40,278 nucleotides of DNA. It comes from an uncultured Clostridia bacterium. GTDB taxonomy: Bacteria; Bacillota; Clostridia; Lachnospirales; Bianqueaceae. Positions 25,210 to 34,198 of this stretch are shown piece after piece (the stretch's first letter is position 1; the number at the start of each line of letters is the position of its first letter). The stretch is taken from positions 1 through 40,278 of the forward strand of contig CALWPV010000099.1 of assembly GCA_944383515.1 (NCBI GenBank). Reading direction: 5' to 3'. A model generated the notes under the pieces. The model did not search any database. It was not told where the DNA came from and saw only the letters and a program-made list of their open reading frames with translations. Both the position numbers and the translations under genes were made by a program.

Positions 25210-28200
25210 ATGAACGAGTCCATTGTTTTCATTGACACAGAAGTAGGCAGAGATAACCATACCATTTACCAAATCGGCGCACTGCGCGAGGGACGCGCGG
25301 ATTTTCATTCGTCCTCGCTAGTCGAGTTTTTTCGCTATATTCAGGGGGCCGAGCTGATCTGTGGACACAATATTTTGCAGCACGATTTGCCCTGTCTGCA
25401 AAAGGCGGCGCCCGACGCCGCTATTACGGCCGCGCCGGTCGATACTTTATATCTCTCGCCGCTGCTCTTCCCCGAAAAAACGCACCATGCGCTTGCTAAA
25501 GACGAAAAGCTGCAAGACGCAGAGCTAAGCAACCCCGTAAATGATTGCCGCAAGGCGAAAGCGCTTCTCTATGAAGAGGTTAACGCATTCGCCGCGCTGC
25601 CGTCGAAGCTAAAACGCATTTTCTGCGCGCTGCTCTACGCGCACAAGGAATTTCAGGGATTCTTTCAGCTTGTGGGCTTTAAGCCATACGCCGGTCAGTT
25701 GGCGCAGCCTATTCGCGAAACCTTTCGTGGTCAGATTTGTGAAAGCGCTCCTATCGAGGCGCTTGTGCAGGAGCAGCCCGTGGAGCTTGCCTACGCTCTG
25801 GCGCTCATTCATGGAGGGGAGGGCTGCGCTCAGCCGGGCCCGTGGCTGCGCGCTGCCTACCCTAAGACCACACATGTGCTGCGGGCGCTGCGCGCCGTGC
25901 CCTGTCACAGTGCTTCCTGCGCTTATTGCCAGTCCGAACTTAGCGTAACTGCGGCGCTGCAGCGGTACTTCGGCTACCCCAGCTTTCGCACCTATGGCGG
26001 CAGGCCCTTGCAGCAAGAAGCGGCTCAGGCCGCCGTAGACGGCGCTTCGCTGCTGGCCGTGTTTCCCACAGGCGGGGGAAAATCCATTACGTTTCAGCTG
26101 CCCGCGCTCATGGCGGGGCGGGCGGAACACGGCCTTACCGTTGTGATTTCGCCTTTGCAATCGCTTATGAAGGATCAGGTCGATAATTTAAACGAAAAAG
26201 GCATTACCGAGGCCGTAACCGTTAACGGGCTGTTAAATCCGGTGGAGCGCGCCAGCGCTCTGCAGCGCGTAGCCGACGGCTCCGCCAGCCTGCTTTACAT
26301 ATCGCCGGAACAGCTGCGTTCGCGCACCATAGAGCGGATACTCAGCGGGCGCACCGTGAGCCGGTTTGTCATTGACGAGGCTCACTGCTTTTCGGCGTGG
26401 GGCCAGGATTTTCGCGTAGACTATTTATATATTGGCGATTTTATCCGGCGCATGCAGGAGATCCAGGGGCCGGGCGTAACCATACCCGTTTCCTGCTTTA
26501 CCGCCACGGCTAAACAGAAAGTAATAGAAGATATTAGCGCGTATTTTAAAGACAAGCTGGGGATTACGCTGCAGCTTTTTGCCGCCGACAGCATGCGCGA
26601 AAATTTGCATTATACCGTACTGAAAATGCAAAGCGAAGAAGAAAAATATACAGCGCTGCGCCGGCTTCTCGAAGAGAAGCGGTGCCCTACCATTGTGTAT
26701 GTGTCCCGCACACGCCGTACGCGGGAGCTGGCTGAAAGGCTGACGCGCGATGGGTTTGCGGCTCTGCCGTTTAACGGAAAAATGGAAGCGGCCGCTAAAA
26801 TTGAGAATCAGGAAGCGTTTATTCAAAATCAGGCGCAGGTTATGGTGGCTACGTCGGCTTTTGGTATGGGCGTCGATAAAAAAGACGTGAAGCTGGTGGT
26901 GCACTATGAGATTTCGAGTTCGCTGGAAGATTATATGCAGGAGGCGGGGCGCGCGGGGCGCGATCCGGCGCTGGAGGCCGATTGCTATGTGCTGTACCAG
27001 GAGGCGGATCTGGACCAGCATTTTGCGCTGCTGAATCAGACGAAGCTGAGCCTGCGCGAGGTGCAGCAGGTGTGGCGGGCCATTAAGCAGATGACAGGCA
27101 GGCGGGACCATGTGCAGTGCTCGGCGCTGGAAATTGCGCGGCAAGCGGGCTGGGACGATACCGTGGCCGATGTGGAGACGCGGGTGCGTACGGCCATTGC
27201 GGCGCTGGAAACGGCGGGCTATGTAAAGCGCGGGCAAAATATGCCCCGCGTTTACGCAACCAGCATTTTGGCAAGAAACATGCAGGAGGCGGCGCGCCGC
27301 ATTGACGCTTCGCCGCTGTTTTCTAAGGTGCAGCGCGTAACGGCGAAGCGGGTGGTGCAGTCGCTTATTTCCCGGCGCCAGGCAGCGGCCGGGCAGGAGG
27401 ACGAAGCGGAGTCGCGGGTCGACTATTTAGCCGACCGGCTGGGCCTTCCGAAGGAGGACGTGATTGGCGCGATTAACCTTATGCGGCAAGACGGGCTTTT
27501 GGCCGATGCCATGGATATGACGGCCTACGTGCCGGACAAAGGGTTTGCCGGCCCGCGCGCGGTGCTGGAGAGCTTTGCCAAACTGGAGGCCTTTGTGCTT
27601 TCCCAGCTTTCGGAAGGCGGGTGCGAATGGAATTTTAAGGAGCGCAATGAGCAGGCGCTGGCGGGCGGCGTGAGCGGATCGAGCGTGAAGAAGCTGCGGA
27701 CGCTGCTCTATTACCACATTGTGCAGCACTATGTGGAAAAACCAGAGTATGCCGCGGCGGAAACGGTGCGTCTTACGCCCTGCGAGGCGCCGGAGGCGCT
27801 GCAGCGCCGATATGAGAGGCGGCTGCGGCTCTGCCGGTTTATTATCAGCGCGCTGGAAAGCCTGGCGGCCGAAGCGGATACGCCGGGGGGCGCTGGCCAG
27901 ACGGTTACTTTTTCACTGGTGGGCCTGCATAAGGCGTACCAGAACCGGCCGCAGGCCGATTTATTTGACGATCTGCCCGCTCTGGCCGATATGGAGGACG
28001 CGCTGCTCTATTTAGCGCGGATTGGGGCGCTGCGCCTGGAAGGCGGTTTTCTAGTGATTTACCAGGGCATGCAGATTGAGCGCCTGGTTATGGAGCCGCG
28101 GGTGCAGTATAAAGCCGAAGACTATAAGGCGTTTGAGGAGTTTTACCGGCAGAAGGTGCGGCAGATTCATATGGTGGGGCGCTACGCCGAGCTCATGGCG

Positions 28201-30006
28201 CAAAATCCGCCGGCGGCGCAGCAGTTTGTGCAGGACTATTTTCATATGGACGCGGGCCGCTTTGTGGCTAAGTATTTTAAAGGCGAGAGCCGAAAGGAAA
28301 TCGAGCGGGGCATAACGCCAAGCCGCTACCGGAAGCTGTTTGGCGACCTGTCGGCGGCGCAGCGGCAGATTATTGACGACGATACGGCGCGCTGCATTGC
28401 GGTAGCCGCGGGGCCGGGCAGCGGAAAAACGCGGGTGCTGGTCCATAAGCTGGCGGCGCTTTTGCTGCTGGAAGACGTCAAGCACGAGCAGCTGCTTATG
28501 CTCACGTTTTCGCGGGCGGCCGCGACAGAGTTTAAACAGCGGCTGGTCGAGCTCATGGGAAGCGCGGCGTATTATGTTGAGGTGAAAACCTTCCACTCGT
28601 ATTGCTTTGACTTAATGGGCCGGGTTGGCAGCCTGGAAGGCGCGGGCGACGTGGTGCAGCGGGCCGTGAGCATGATTCGCAGCGGTGAGGTAGAACCCGA
28701 AAAAATCACGAAGAGCGTGCTGGTCATTGACGAGGCGCAGGATATGGACGAGCACGAGTTTGCGCTGGTGGAGGCGCTAATGCAGCATAACGAGACCATG
28801 CGCGTGATCGCCGTGGGCGATGACGATCAGAATATTTATGCGTTTCGCGGATCCAGCGCCGCCTATTTTCGCTCGCTACTCACCAGGCATGACGCGGCGC
28901 TGTATGAACTAACCGAAAATTTCCGCAGCCGGGAGCCGATCGTGTCGCTGGCCAACGCGCTGATTCGCGCCCTGCCGGATCGCATGAAGCAGGAACCCAT
29001 TACGGCCGTGAGCAGCGAAGCCGGCGTTTGCGAGATCACGCGGTATCAGAGCCGGTACATGGCGCGGGCGGTGGCCGATCAGGTGGCCGAAACGGCGGGC
29101 GACGGCTCGGCCTGTGTGCTGACCAGCACCAATGAAGAAGCGCTGCAGATGCAAAGTCTTCTGCTGCAGCGCGGAATGCAGGTAAGGCTTATCCAGTCGC
29201 TCGACGGTTTTTCGCTCAGTAAGCTGGCCGAGGTGCGCTTCTTTTTGCAAACCATTGACCGGGAGCTGAGCTCGCCGGTAATCAGCAAAGCGCTGTGGGA
29301 GCGGGCGAAGCAGGCGCTGCAAAAGACCTATGCGCAGAGCGCCTGTCTGGAGAATGTCATGCATTTAATTCACGATTTTGAAAGCGTAAATCCGGTGAAA
29401 TATCGTACGGATTTAGACGAGTTCATTAAAGAATCGCGCTTTGAAGATTCGTACCACGACGAAGCCGGTACGGTTTTGGTTTCGACCATTCATAAGGCGA
29501 AGGGGCACGAGTTTTCTTCCGTTTATATGCTGCTGCAGGGCGAACGTGCGGTGGAAGATCGCCGCGCGCTCTATGTGGGACTAACCCGGGCCAGGAATGC
29601 GCTTTATATTCATACCAATACAGAGCTTTTTACCCCTTATCGGTCGCTGCCCGGCCTTACATGGAAAGAGAACCGGGCGCGCTACGGCGAGCCGTCTGAG
29701 CTGATTCTGCCCCTCATGCACCAGGACGTGGTGCTGGACTTTTTTAAGAGCAAGCAGTCGTATATCGGTCAGCTGCGCAGCGGTATGCCGCTGCACATGG
29801 ACAACGCGTATTTAACCGCTTCCTGCGGTGGGCGCCAGGTCCGAGCGGCTAAGTTTTCGCGCGCCTGCGCGGAGAGGCTGGCGGCGCTGCAAGAAAGGGG
29901 CTACAAGCCCGTAGAGGCCCGTGTCCGCTTTGTGCTCGGCTGGCAGCCGGCAGACGAGGCCGGCGAGCTGGAGATTCTCATTCCCACTTTATATTTAAAA
30001 AAATAA
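25210..30006 (+). CDS. Exonuclease-like / RecQ helicase / UvrD-type helicase fusion
   Basis: A single chain of 1598 residues with three nucleic-acid modules. Residues 1-130 resemble a DnaQ-type exonuclease: VFIDTEVG supplies Asp9 and Glu11, GHNILQHDLPCL supplies Asp59 and NDCRKAKALL supplies Asp112. The usual fifth-before-last His appears absent (Ser107), so nuclease activity is uncertain. A Cys-rich CHSASCAYC lies near residue 235. Residues about 255-650 are a RecQ-family SF2 helicase (FPTGGGKS near 286, VIDEAHCFSAWGQDFR near 387, QEAGRAGRDP near 577). A linker with winged-helix-like segments follows. Residues about 1040-1500 are an SF1 UvrD/Rep-like helicase (AAGPGSGKTRVL near 1067, VIDEAQDMDEHE near 1171, GDDDQNIYAFRGS near 1203, TIHKAKGHEF near 1425, YVGLTRARNAL near 1456). 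It probably acts in DNA repair or recombination. It is the last gene of the mtnN run and is closed by a terminator. Confidence 0.9.
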   Translation: MNESIVFIDTEVGRDNHTIYQIGALREGRADFHSSSLVEFFRYIQGAELICGHNILQHDLPCLQKAAPDAAITAAPVDTLYLSPLLFPEKTHHALAKDEKLQDAELSNPVNDCRKAKALLYEEVNAFAALPSKLKRIFCALLYAHKEFQGFFQLVGFKPYAGQLAQPIRETFRGQICESAPIEALVQEQPVELAYALALIHGGEGCAQPGPWLRAAYPKTTHVLRALRAVPCHSASCAYCQSELSVTAALQRYFGYPSFRTYGGRPLQQEAAQAAVDGASLLAVFPTGGGKSITFQLPALMAGRAEHGLTVVISPLQSLMKDQVDNLNEKGITEAVTVNGLLNPVERASALQRVADGSASLLYISPEQLRSRTIERILSGRTVSRFVIDEAHCFSAWGQDFRVDYLYIGDFIRRMQEIQGPGVTIPVSCFTATAKQKVIEDISAYFKDKLGITLQLFAADSMRENLHYTVLKMQSEEEKYTALRRLLEEKRCPTIVYVSRTRRTRELAERLTRDGFAALPFNGKMEAAAKIENQEAFIQNQAQVMVATSAFGMGVDKKDVKLVVHYEISSSLEDYMQEAGRAGRDPALEADCYVLYQEADLDQHFALLNQTKLSLREVQQVWRAIKQMTGRRDHVQCSALEIARQAGWDDTVADVETRVRTAIAALETAGYVKRGQNMPRVYATSILARNMQEAARRIDASPLFSKVQRVTAKRVVQSLISRRQAAAGQEDEAESRVDYLADRLGLPKEDVIGAINLMRQDGLLADAMDMTAYVPDKGFAGPRAVLESFAKLEAFVLSQLSEGGCEWNFKERNEQALAGGVSGSSVKKLRTLLYYHIVQHYVEKPEYAAAETVRLTPCEAPEALQRRYERRLRLCRFIISALESLAAEADTPGGAGQTVTFSLVGLHKAYQNRPQADLFDDLPALADMEDALLYLARIGALRLEGGFLVIYQGMQIERLVMEPRVQYKAEDYKAFEEFYRQKVRQIHMVGRYAELMAQNPPAAQQFVQDYFHMDAGRFVAKYFKGESRKEIERGITPSRYRKLFGDLSAAQRQIIDDDTARCIAVAAGPGSGKTRVLVHKLAALLLLEDVKHEQLLMLTFSRAAATEFKQRLVELMGSAAYYVEVKTFHSYCFDLMGRVGSLEGAGDVVQRAVSMIRSGEVEPEKITKSVLVIDEAQDMDEHEFALVEALMQHNETMRVIAVGDDDQNIYAFRGSSAAYFRSLLTRHDAALYELTENFRSREPIVSLANALIRALPDRMKQEPITAVSSEAGVCEITRYQSRYMARAVADQVAETAGDGSACVLTSTNEEALQMQSLLLQRGMQVRLIQSLDGFSLSKLAEVRFFLQTIDRELSSPVISKALWERAKQALQKTYAQSACLENVMHLIHDFESVNPVKYRTDLDEFIKESRFEDSYHDEAGTVLVSTIHKAKGHEFSSVYMLLQGERAVEDRRALYVGLTRARNALYIHTNTELFTPYRSLPGLTWKENRARYGEPSELILPLMHQDVVLDFFKSKQSYIGQLRSGMPLHMDNAYLTASCGGRQVRAAKFSRACAERLAALQERGYKPVEARVRFVLGWQPADEAGELEILIPTLYLKK

Positions 30007-30019
30007 CCAAACCGTGACA

Positions 30020-30055
30020 ATTCGGGTAGGGATCGTATTCCTGCCCGATTTTTTT
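30020..30055 (+). terminator. Intrinsic terminator after the helicase fusion
   Basis: TCGGG at 30022-30026 pairs with CCCGA at 30044-30048. An inner AGGGAT/ATTCCT pairing around loop CGT extends the stem, and seven T follow at 30049-30055. Confidence 0.9.
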
Positions 30056-30068
30056 GCGCAAATTTCTC

Positions 30069-30097
30069 TTGACAAGACTGTGCATACTGTATATACT
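30069..30097 (+). promoter_or_regulatory. Promoter of the GntR-ABC operon
   Basis: TTGACA at 30069-30074 and TATACT at 30092-30097, spacing 17. The regulator gene starts at 30133. Confidence 0.8.
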
Positions 30098-30113
30098 GTT
30101 CATATGCAGTATA
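30092..30113. promoter_or_regulatory. Candidate operator of the GntR regulator
   Basis: A perfect inverted repeat, TATACTG (30092-30098) and CAGTATA (30107-30113) with an 8-base spacer, overlaps the -10 box. A further ATACTGT lies just upstream at 30084-30090. The position fits autorepression by the product of the next gene; binding is inferred. Confidence 0.6.
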
Positions 30114-30132
30114 AGAAAGGAAGCTGGACTAC

Positions 30133-30522
30133 ATGCACTTGTTTGTCGACAACAAAAGCGGACAGCCGATCTACGAGCAGATCTACTCGCAGATCCGTAA
30201 CTGTATTCTAAGCGGTGAACTGGCAGAAGACGAGGCGCTGCCGTCTATTCGCGCGCTGGCGAAGGATTTGCACATTAGCGTTATTACCACCAAACGCGCG
30301 TACGACGAGTTAGAGCGGGAAGGGCTTCTGTACACGGTGGCCGGGAAGGGATGCTTTGTAGCGCGTCAAAATGGCGCGCTGGCGCGCGAAAATATGCTGC
30401 GCGAAATCGAGGACCACATGGAGCGGATTGCGGAGCTAGCGGCCATTTGCTCTCTGTCGGTAGAGGAGATTATGGAGATGTACCGAATTATGGTGCAGTC
30501 GAATGAGGAGGAGAAGTCGTGA
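30133..30522 (+). CDS. GntR-family transcriptional regulator, YtrA type
   Basis: A 129-residue cytoplasmic DNA-binding protein. The winged-helix domain fills residues about 5-75 (GQPIYEQIYSQIRNCILSGE, LPSIRALAKDLHISVITTKR, LEREGLLYTVAGKGCFVA). Only a short helical tail follows, the hallmark of the YtrA subgroup, which controls ABC transporter operons. A palindrome over the -10 box is a plausible autoregulatory site. The stop overlaps the GTG start of the ATPase gene (GTGA), so the two are coupled. The inducer is unknown; in Bacillus, YtrA-type operons respond to cell-wall antibiotics, but that cannot be assumed here. Confidence 0.93.
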   Translation: MHLFVDNKSGQPIYEQIYSQIRNCILSGELAEDEALPSIRALAKDLHISVITTKRAYDELEREGLLYTVAGKGCFVARQNGALARENMLREIEDHMERIAELAAICSLSVEEIMEMYRIMVQSNEEEKS

Positions 30523-31364
30523 ATGCGATTGAGGTGCGTGGGCTACGCAAGGAGTTTGACGGATTTAGTTTGGGGCCGGTCAATTTGACGCTGCCCAGTG
30601 GCTGTATTATGGGGCTGATTGGTGAAAATGGCGCGGGCAAAACGACGCTGATTAAGCTGTTAATGGGAGCCATGAAGCCGAGCGGCGGGTCGGTTTGTGT
30701 TTTGGGCGAGCGGGACCTACGGCGGCGCCCGGCGGTGAAGGAGGAGATTGGCGTGGTGCTGGCGGAGCCGTGCTTTCCGGAAGAGATTACGGCGGCGGAG
30801 CTGGGGATTGTGCTGGCGCATTCGTATGCGCGCTGGGACGCTGAGGCGTACAAGGCGTATTTGGAGCGGTTTGAGCTGCCGCGCGATAAAAAATTTAAGG
30901 ATTTTTCGCGCGGCATGAAAATGAAGCTGGCCATTGCGGCGGCGCTGAGCCATAGGAGTAAGCTGCTGGTACTGGACGAGCCGACTTCGGGGTTAGATCC
31001 GGTAGTGCGCGATACCATGCTGGATCTGTTTTTTGAGTTTACGCGTGAGGAGGATCATTCGATTTTGATTTCGTCGCATATTGTGAGCGATCTGGAAAAG
31101 CTGTGCGATTATGTGGCGTTTTTGCATAAGGGGACGCTGCTACTGAGCGAGGAGAAAGACCGGCTGCTGGAGCGCTATGGGCTGTATCGCTGCACGCAGG
31201 CGGAGCTGGACGCGCTGCCGCCGGGCGCGCTGAAGGGAAAGCGCGTGGGCAGCTATGGCGTAGAGGCGCTGGTTGATCGTGAGAAAATGCCGGGGGGAGC
31301 CGTGCTGCAAAGCCCGGGGCTGGAAGACGTGATTGTGTATATGTCGAAGGGAGGCAGGCCGTAA
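30519..31364 (+). CDS. ABC transporter ATP-binding protein
   Basis: A 281-residue ATPase subunit. Walker A is GENGAGKTT near residue 38, the signature motif occurs as FSRGMKMKLAIAAAL, Walker B is LLVLDEPTSGLD, and the switch His is in ISSHIVSDLEKL. The C-terminal 70 residues resemble the regulatory tail of YtrB-like exporters. Start is GTG, overlapping the stop of the GntR gene, with GAGGAGGAG upstream. The gene overlaps the permease start by one base. The substrate is unknown; an export role fits the YtrA-type context. Confidence 0.93.
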   Translation: MNAIEVRGLRKEFDGFSLGPVNLTLPSGCIMGLIGENGAGKTTLIKLLMGAMKPSGGSVCVLGERDLRRRPAVKEEIGVVLAEPCFPEEITAAELGIVLAHSYARWDAEAYKAYLERFELPRDKKFKDFSRGMKMKLAIAAALSHRSKLLVLDEPTSGLDPVVRDTMLDLFFEFTREEDHSILISSHIVSDLEKLCDYVAFLHKGTLLLSEEKDRLLERYGLYRCTQAELDALPPGALKGKRVGSYGVEALVDREKMPGGAVLQSPGLEDVIVYMSKGGRP

Positions 31365-32005
31365 TGTGGGGGCTTTTGTGTAAAGATTTTTTCTCAATTA
31401 AAAAGACGGCGGGATTTTTGCTGCTGCTGGGGACGGCGTATATTGTGCTGGACGCGCTGCCTACGGGCGGAACCTCTTCTTTTATGGGTCTTTTTTTGTT
31501 TTTCTTTTTGTCCATGATTCCGATTACAGTGCTGACTATGGAAGAGAAAAGCCACTGGAGCGAGTATGCGGCCATGATGCCATATTCGCGGAAAATGCTG
31601 GTTGTGGAAAAATACGTGCTGGCGCTTGCTAGCGCGGGCGTATCGCTTGTGCTGTATGTCGTTGTTTTTTCGCTTGCGATTGCCTTTGGCGTGAATGCCA
31701 TGTCGATGGCGGGGGTGTGGACCTCGGCCTGCGTAGGAGTGTGCATAGGGCTGGTCGTGCCAGCGCTTAATCTGCCTTTGGTCATTGCCTTTGGCGTAGC
31801 CAAGGGGCGGCTGATTCTGTTTGGCAGCATCGCCCTGGTGATTATGGGGTTAGGCATGGTACTGGAGGCGGTGGGCAGCTCGCAAATTAGCAGTTTAGCG
31901 CAGGCGATAGGCAGTTTCGGCCTTGTTTCTGTTTTGGGAGCCAGCGTGCTCGTTTTTGTAGCTTCCATGGGAATTTCGGTACTGATTGACGAGCGGAAAG
32001 AATAA
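31364..32005 (+). CDS. ABC-2 type transporter permease
   Basis: A 213-residue membrane protein with about six hydrophobic segments, beginning MWGLLCKDFFSIKKTAGFLL, a typical start of the ABC-2 permease group paired with YtrB-like ATPases. The TMEEKSHWSEYAAMMPYSRK loop between helices 2 and 3 is also characteristic. It forms the membrane half of the transporter with the preceding ATPase; its start overlaps that gene's stop (TAATG). The decayed proB remnant begins about 35 bases after its stop. Confidence 0.88.
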   Translation: MWGLLCKDFFSIKKTAGFLLLLGTAYIVLDALPTGGTSSFMGLFLFFFLSMIPITVLTMEEKSHWSEYAAMMPYSRKMLVVEKYVLALASAGVSLVLYVVVFSLAIAFGVNAMSMAGVWTSACVGVCIGLVVPALNLPLVIAFGVAKGRLILFGSIALVIMGLGMVLEAVGSSQISSLAQAIGSFGLVSVLGASVLVFVASMGISVLIDERKE

Positions 32006-32038
32006 TTTGCGGTTAAATTTTAACGGGGTAGGGAAACC

Positions 32039-32620
32039 GGCGCTATCGGTATCGGCGCCGGCAAACTCGGCCTCGCCGAGCGGCCGAAGAGCATTCCCCT
32101 TAAACAGGCCTGCGCCGCCGTGGGGCAATGCGAGCTCATGTACACCTACGACAAACTTTTCGGCGAGTATCACCACACCACCGCGCAAATTCTTCTCACT
32201 CGCGACGTTCTCGAGCAGCCCCAGCGCAAACAAAACGCCATGAACACCTTTGAGCGCCTGCTCGCTCTCGGCGCCATTCCCATTGTCAACGAAAACGACA
32301 CCGTCTCCACCGAAGAAATCGAATTCGGCGACAACGACACACTGTCCGCCATTGTCGCCCGTCTCGTAAAGGCCGGTCTTCTCATCCTCCTGTCCGACAT
32401 CGACGGCTTGTACGACGCGCCTCCTAGCGAAAACCCGCAGGCGCGCCTCATTCCCCACGTCAGTGCGATCACGCCGGCCATTTTGGCCGCCGCGGGCGGC
32501 AGCGGCTCACGGCTTGGCACCGGGGGCATGGCTACCAAGATACAGGCGGCTCAAATGGCTTTGGACAGCGGCTTTACTATGGTGCTGGCCAGCGGGGCCT
32601 CGCCCGAGCTTTTGTACGAA
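32039..32620 (+). pseudogene. proB: Remnant of glutamate 5-kinase, N-terminus and C-terminus missing
   Basis: A continuous frame of about 194 codons matches the middle of glutamate 5-kinase: GAIGIGAGKLGLAERPKS, VGQCELMYTYDKLFGEYH, PIVNENDTVSTEEIEFGDND, LLILLSDIDGLYD and GGMATKIQAAQMALDSGF. The roughly 55 N-terminal residues are absent; an in-frame TAA lies 15 bases before the homology and there is no start codon or ribosome site. At ELLYE the homology stops and the sequence passes straight into proA homology in another frame. The product would have phosphorylated glutamate in proline synthesis. The sense strand is rich in C (CTC and GCC codons), unlike nearby genes rich in G. Confidence 0.88.
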
Positions 32621-32622
32621 CC

Positions 32623-32988
32623 AGCCGGCCGTCGGTGTGTAACGCGGCGGAGACCCTGCTGGTGCACCAAAGCGCCGCGGCCGCGTTTTTGCCGCGTCTG
32701 GAAGAGCGCATGCCTAAGGTGCGTCTGCATGGCTGCGCGCGTACCCTGGCGCTGATACAGCGCGCTGTGCCGGCCATAGAAGAAGATTATAAACCGAGTA
32801 TTTAGATTACGATCTGGCCGTGAAGGTGGTCGATTCCTTGGTCCACGCGTTTCACAGACGGCAGTGAATTTGGTTTGGGCGCCGAAATTGGCATTTCCAC
32901 ACAAAAACTGCATGTGCGGGGCCCTATGGGTTTAGAAGCGCTAACCAGTTATCAATATATTGTTCTTGGTACGGGGCGGATCCGGTAA
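32623..32988 (+). pseudogene. proA: Remnant of gamma-glutamyl phosphate reductase, C-terminal pieces only
   Basis: Three pieces of ProA remain. The first (from 32626) reads RPSVCNAAETLLVHQ and LPRLEERMPK, the block that holds the conserved Cys. The second (from about 32793) reads [16 protein letters not shown] in another frame after a one-base shift. The third (from 32845) reads [34 protein letters not shown] and ends GTGRIR with TAA at 32986-32988. About 250 N-terminal residues, including the NADPH-binding domain, and about 45 internal residues between pieces two and three are lost. The enzyme cannot be functional. Confidence 0.9.
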
Positions 32989-33011
32989 AATGAATTTGTT
33001 GCCGCTTTTCC

Positions 33012-33040
33012 TTGCATTTTTCAGACCAGAGTATTATAAT
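33012..33040 (+). promoter_or_regulatory. Promoter of ilvE
   Basis: TTGCAT at 33012-33017 and TATAAT at 33035-33040, spacing 17. The leader to the start at 33115 is about 70 bases. Confidence 0.7.
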
Positions 33041-33114
33041 CGATACTTAAGAAGCCTTATGCCGCCGGCCGCGCGCTGGGTGACAAAGTAAAGCGCTTCG
33101 GAATGGAGGAGAGT

Positions 33115-34137
33115 ATGAGTAAAAACATTGACTGGGGTAATCTGGGATTTAGCTATATGCCCACGGATTACCGGTATGTATCCCGCTATAAAGACGGCAA
33201 GTGGGACGAAGGCGGCCTGGAGAAGGACGCAACGATTACGCTAAGCGAATGCGCCTGCGTATTTCAATATAGTCAATCCTGTTTTGAAGGCCTGAAAGCC
33301 TATTATACGAAAGACGGGCATATCGTTTGTTTCCGGCCCGATCTTAACGGCGAGCGTATGGAAAACTCGGCCGAGCGCCTGGAAATGCCGCCGTTTCCCA
33401 AAGAGCGATTTGTAGAAGCGGTGCGCCAGGTTGTGGCCGCCAATAAAGAGTATGTACCGCCTTATGGCAGCGGCGCTACGCTTTATATTCGTCCGTTTAT
33501 GATTGGTACTAATAGCGTAATCGGCGTTAAACCGGCCGATGAATTTGAATTTCGTATTTTTGTCACCCCGGTAGGCCCGTATTTTAAAGGCGGCGCTAAG
33601 CCTATTTCCATTAAGGTAAGCGATTTTGACCGCGCGGCTCCGCATGGCACGGGCGATATTAAAGCCGGCCTCAACTATGCCATGAGCCTGCATGCCATTC
33701 AGGTAGCGCACCGCGAGGGTTTTTCCGAGAATATGTATCTCGATCCGCAAACCCGCACCAAAGTAGAAGAAACCGGCGGCGCTAACTTTATGTTTATTAC
33801 TAAAGACGGCACTTTTGTTACGCCTAAATCGGGTAGCATTCTGCCGTCGATCACGCGGCGCTCGCTCATGTATGTGGCTGAGCATTACCTTGGTATGAAG
33901 GTGGAGCACCGCGAAGTGTACTTCGACGAGGTTAAAGATTTCGCTGAGTGCGGCCTCTGCGGCACGGCGGCTGTTATCTCGCCGGTGGGACATATTTACG
34001 ATCATGGAAGCGACATTTATTTCCCCAGCGGCATGGATACAATGGGACCCTGGACGCAAAAACTCTACGACACCCTTACCGGCATTCAGATGGGACGTAT
34101 CGAAGCGCCCGAAGGCTGGGTTGTAACGATTGAATAA
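33115..34137 (+). CDS. ilvE: Branched-chain amino acid aminotransferase
   Basis: A PLP enzyme (fold type IV) that transfers the amino group between glutamate and branched-chain 2-oxoacids, the last step of Val, Leu and Ile synthesis. The protein has 340 residues, of the longer BCAT type. Motifs: YSQSCFEGLKAYYTKDG, the Lys-containing GDIKAGLNYAMSLHA, EETGGANFMFI and SGSILPSITRRSLM. The ATG at 33115 is preferred over one four codons upstream, because that earlier ATG overlaps the GGAGGAG ribosome site. It is monocistronic, between the proBA remnant and the infC promoter. Confidence 0.95.
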   Translation: MSKNIDWGNLGFSYMPTDYRYVSRYKDGKWDEGGLEKDATITLSECACVFQYSQSCFEGLKAYYTKDGHIVCFRPDLNGERMENSAERLEMPPFPKERFVEAVRQVVAANKEYVPPYGSGATLYIRPFMIGTNSVIGVKPADEFEFRIFVTPVGPYFKGGAKPISIKVSDFDRAAPHGTGDIKAGLNYAMSLHAIQVAHREGFSENMYLDPQTRTKVEETGGANFMFITKDGTFVTPKSGSILPSITRRSLMYVAEHYLGMKVEHREVYFDEVKDFAECGLCGTAAVISPVGHIYDHGSDIYFPSGMDTMGPWTQKLYDTLTGIQMGRIEAPEGWVVTIE

Positions 34138-34161
34138 TCCGCAAAAATTGTAAAAAAATCC

Positions 34162-34191
34162 TTGACAAGGCGAGAAGCGGCATAGTATAAT
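34162..34191 (+). promoter_or_regulatory. Promoter of the infC-rpmI-rplT operon
   Basis: TTGACA at 34162-34167 and TATAAT at 34186-34191, spacing 18. It is followed by a structured leader of about 195 bases. Confidence 0.85.
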
Positions 34192-34198
34192 ATACTCT

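Noticed and set aside
31039-31968. Minus-strand frame of 309 codons opposite the ABC transporter genes
   Set aside because: Ser/Thr/Pro-rich shadow that spans two confidently identified genes.
32120-32755. Intact short glutamate 5-kinase gene starting at 32120
   Set aside because: Homology continues upstream of that ATG without a start codon, the N-terminal active-site part is missing, and the frame runs into out-of-frame proA sequence.
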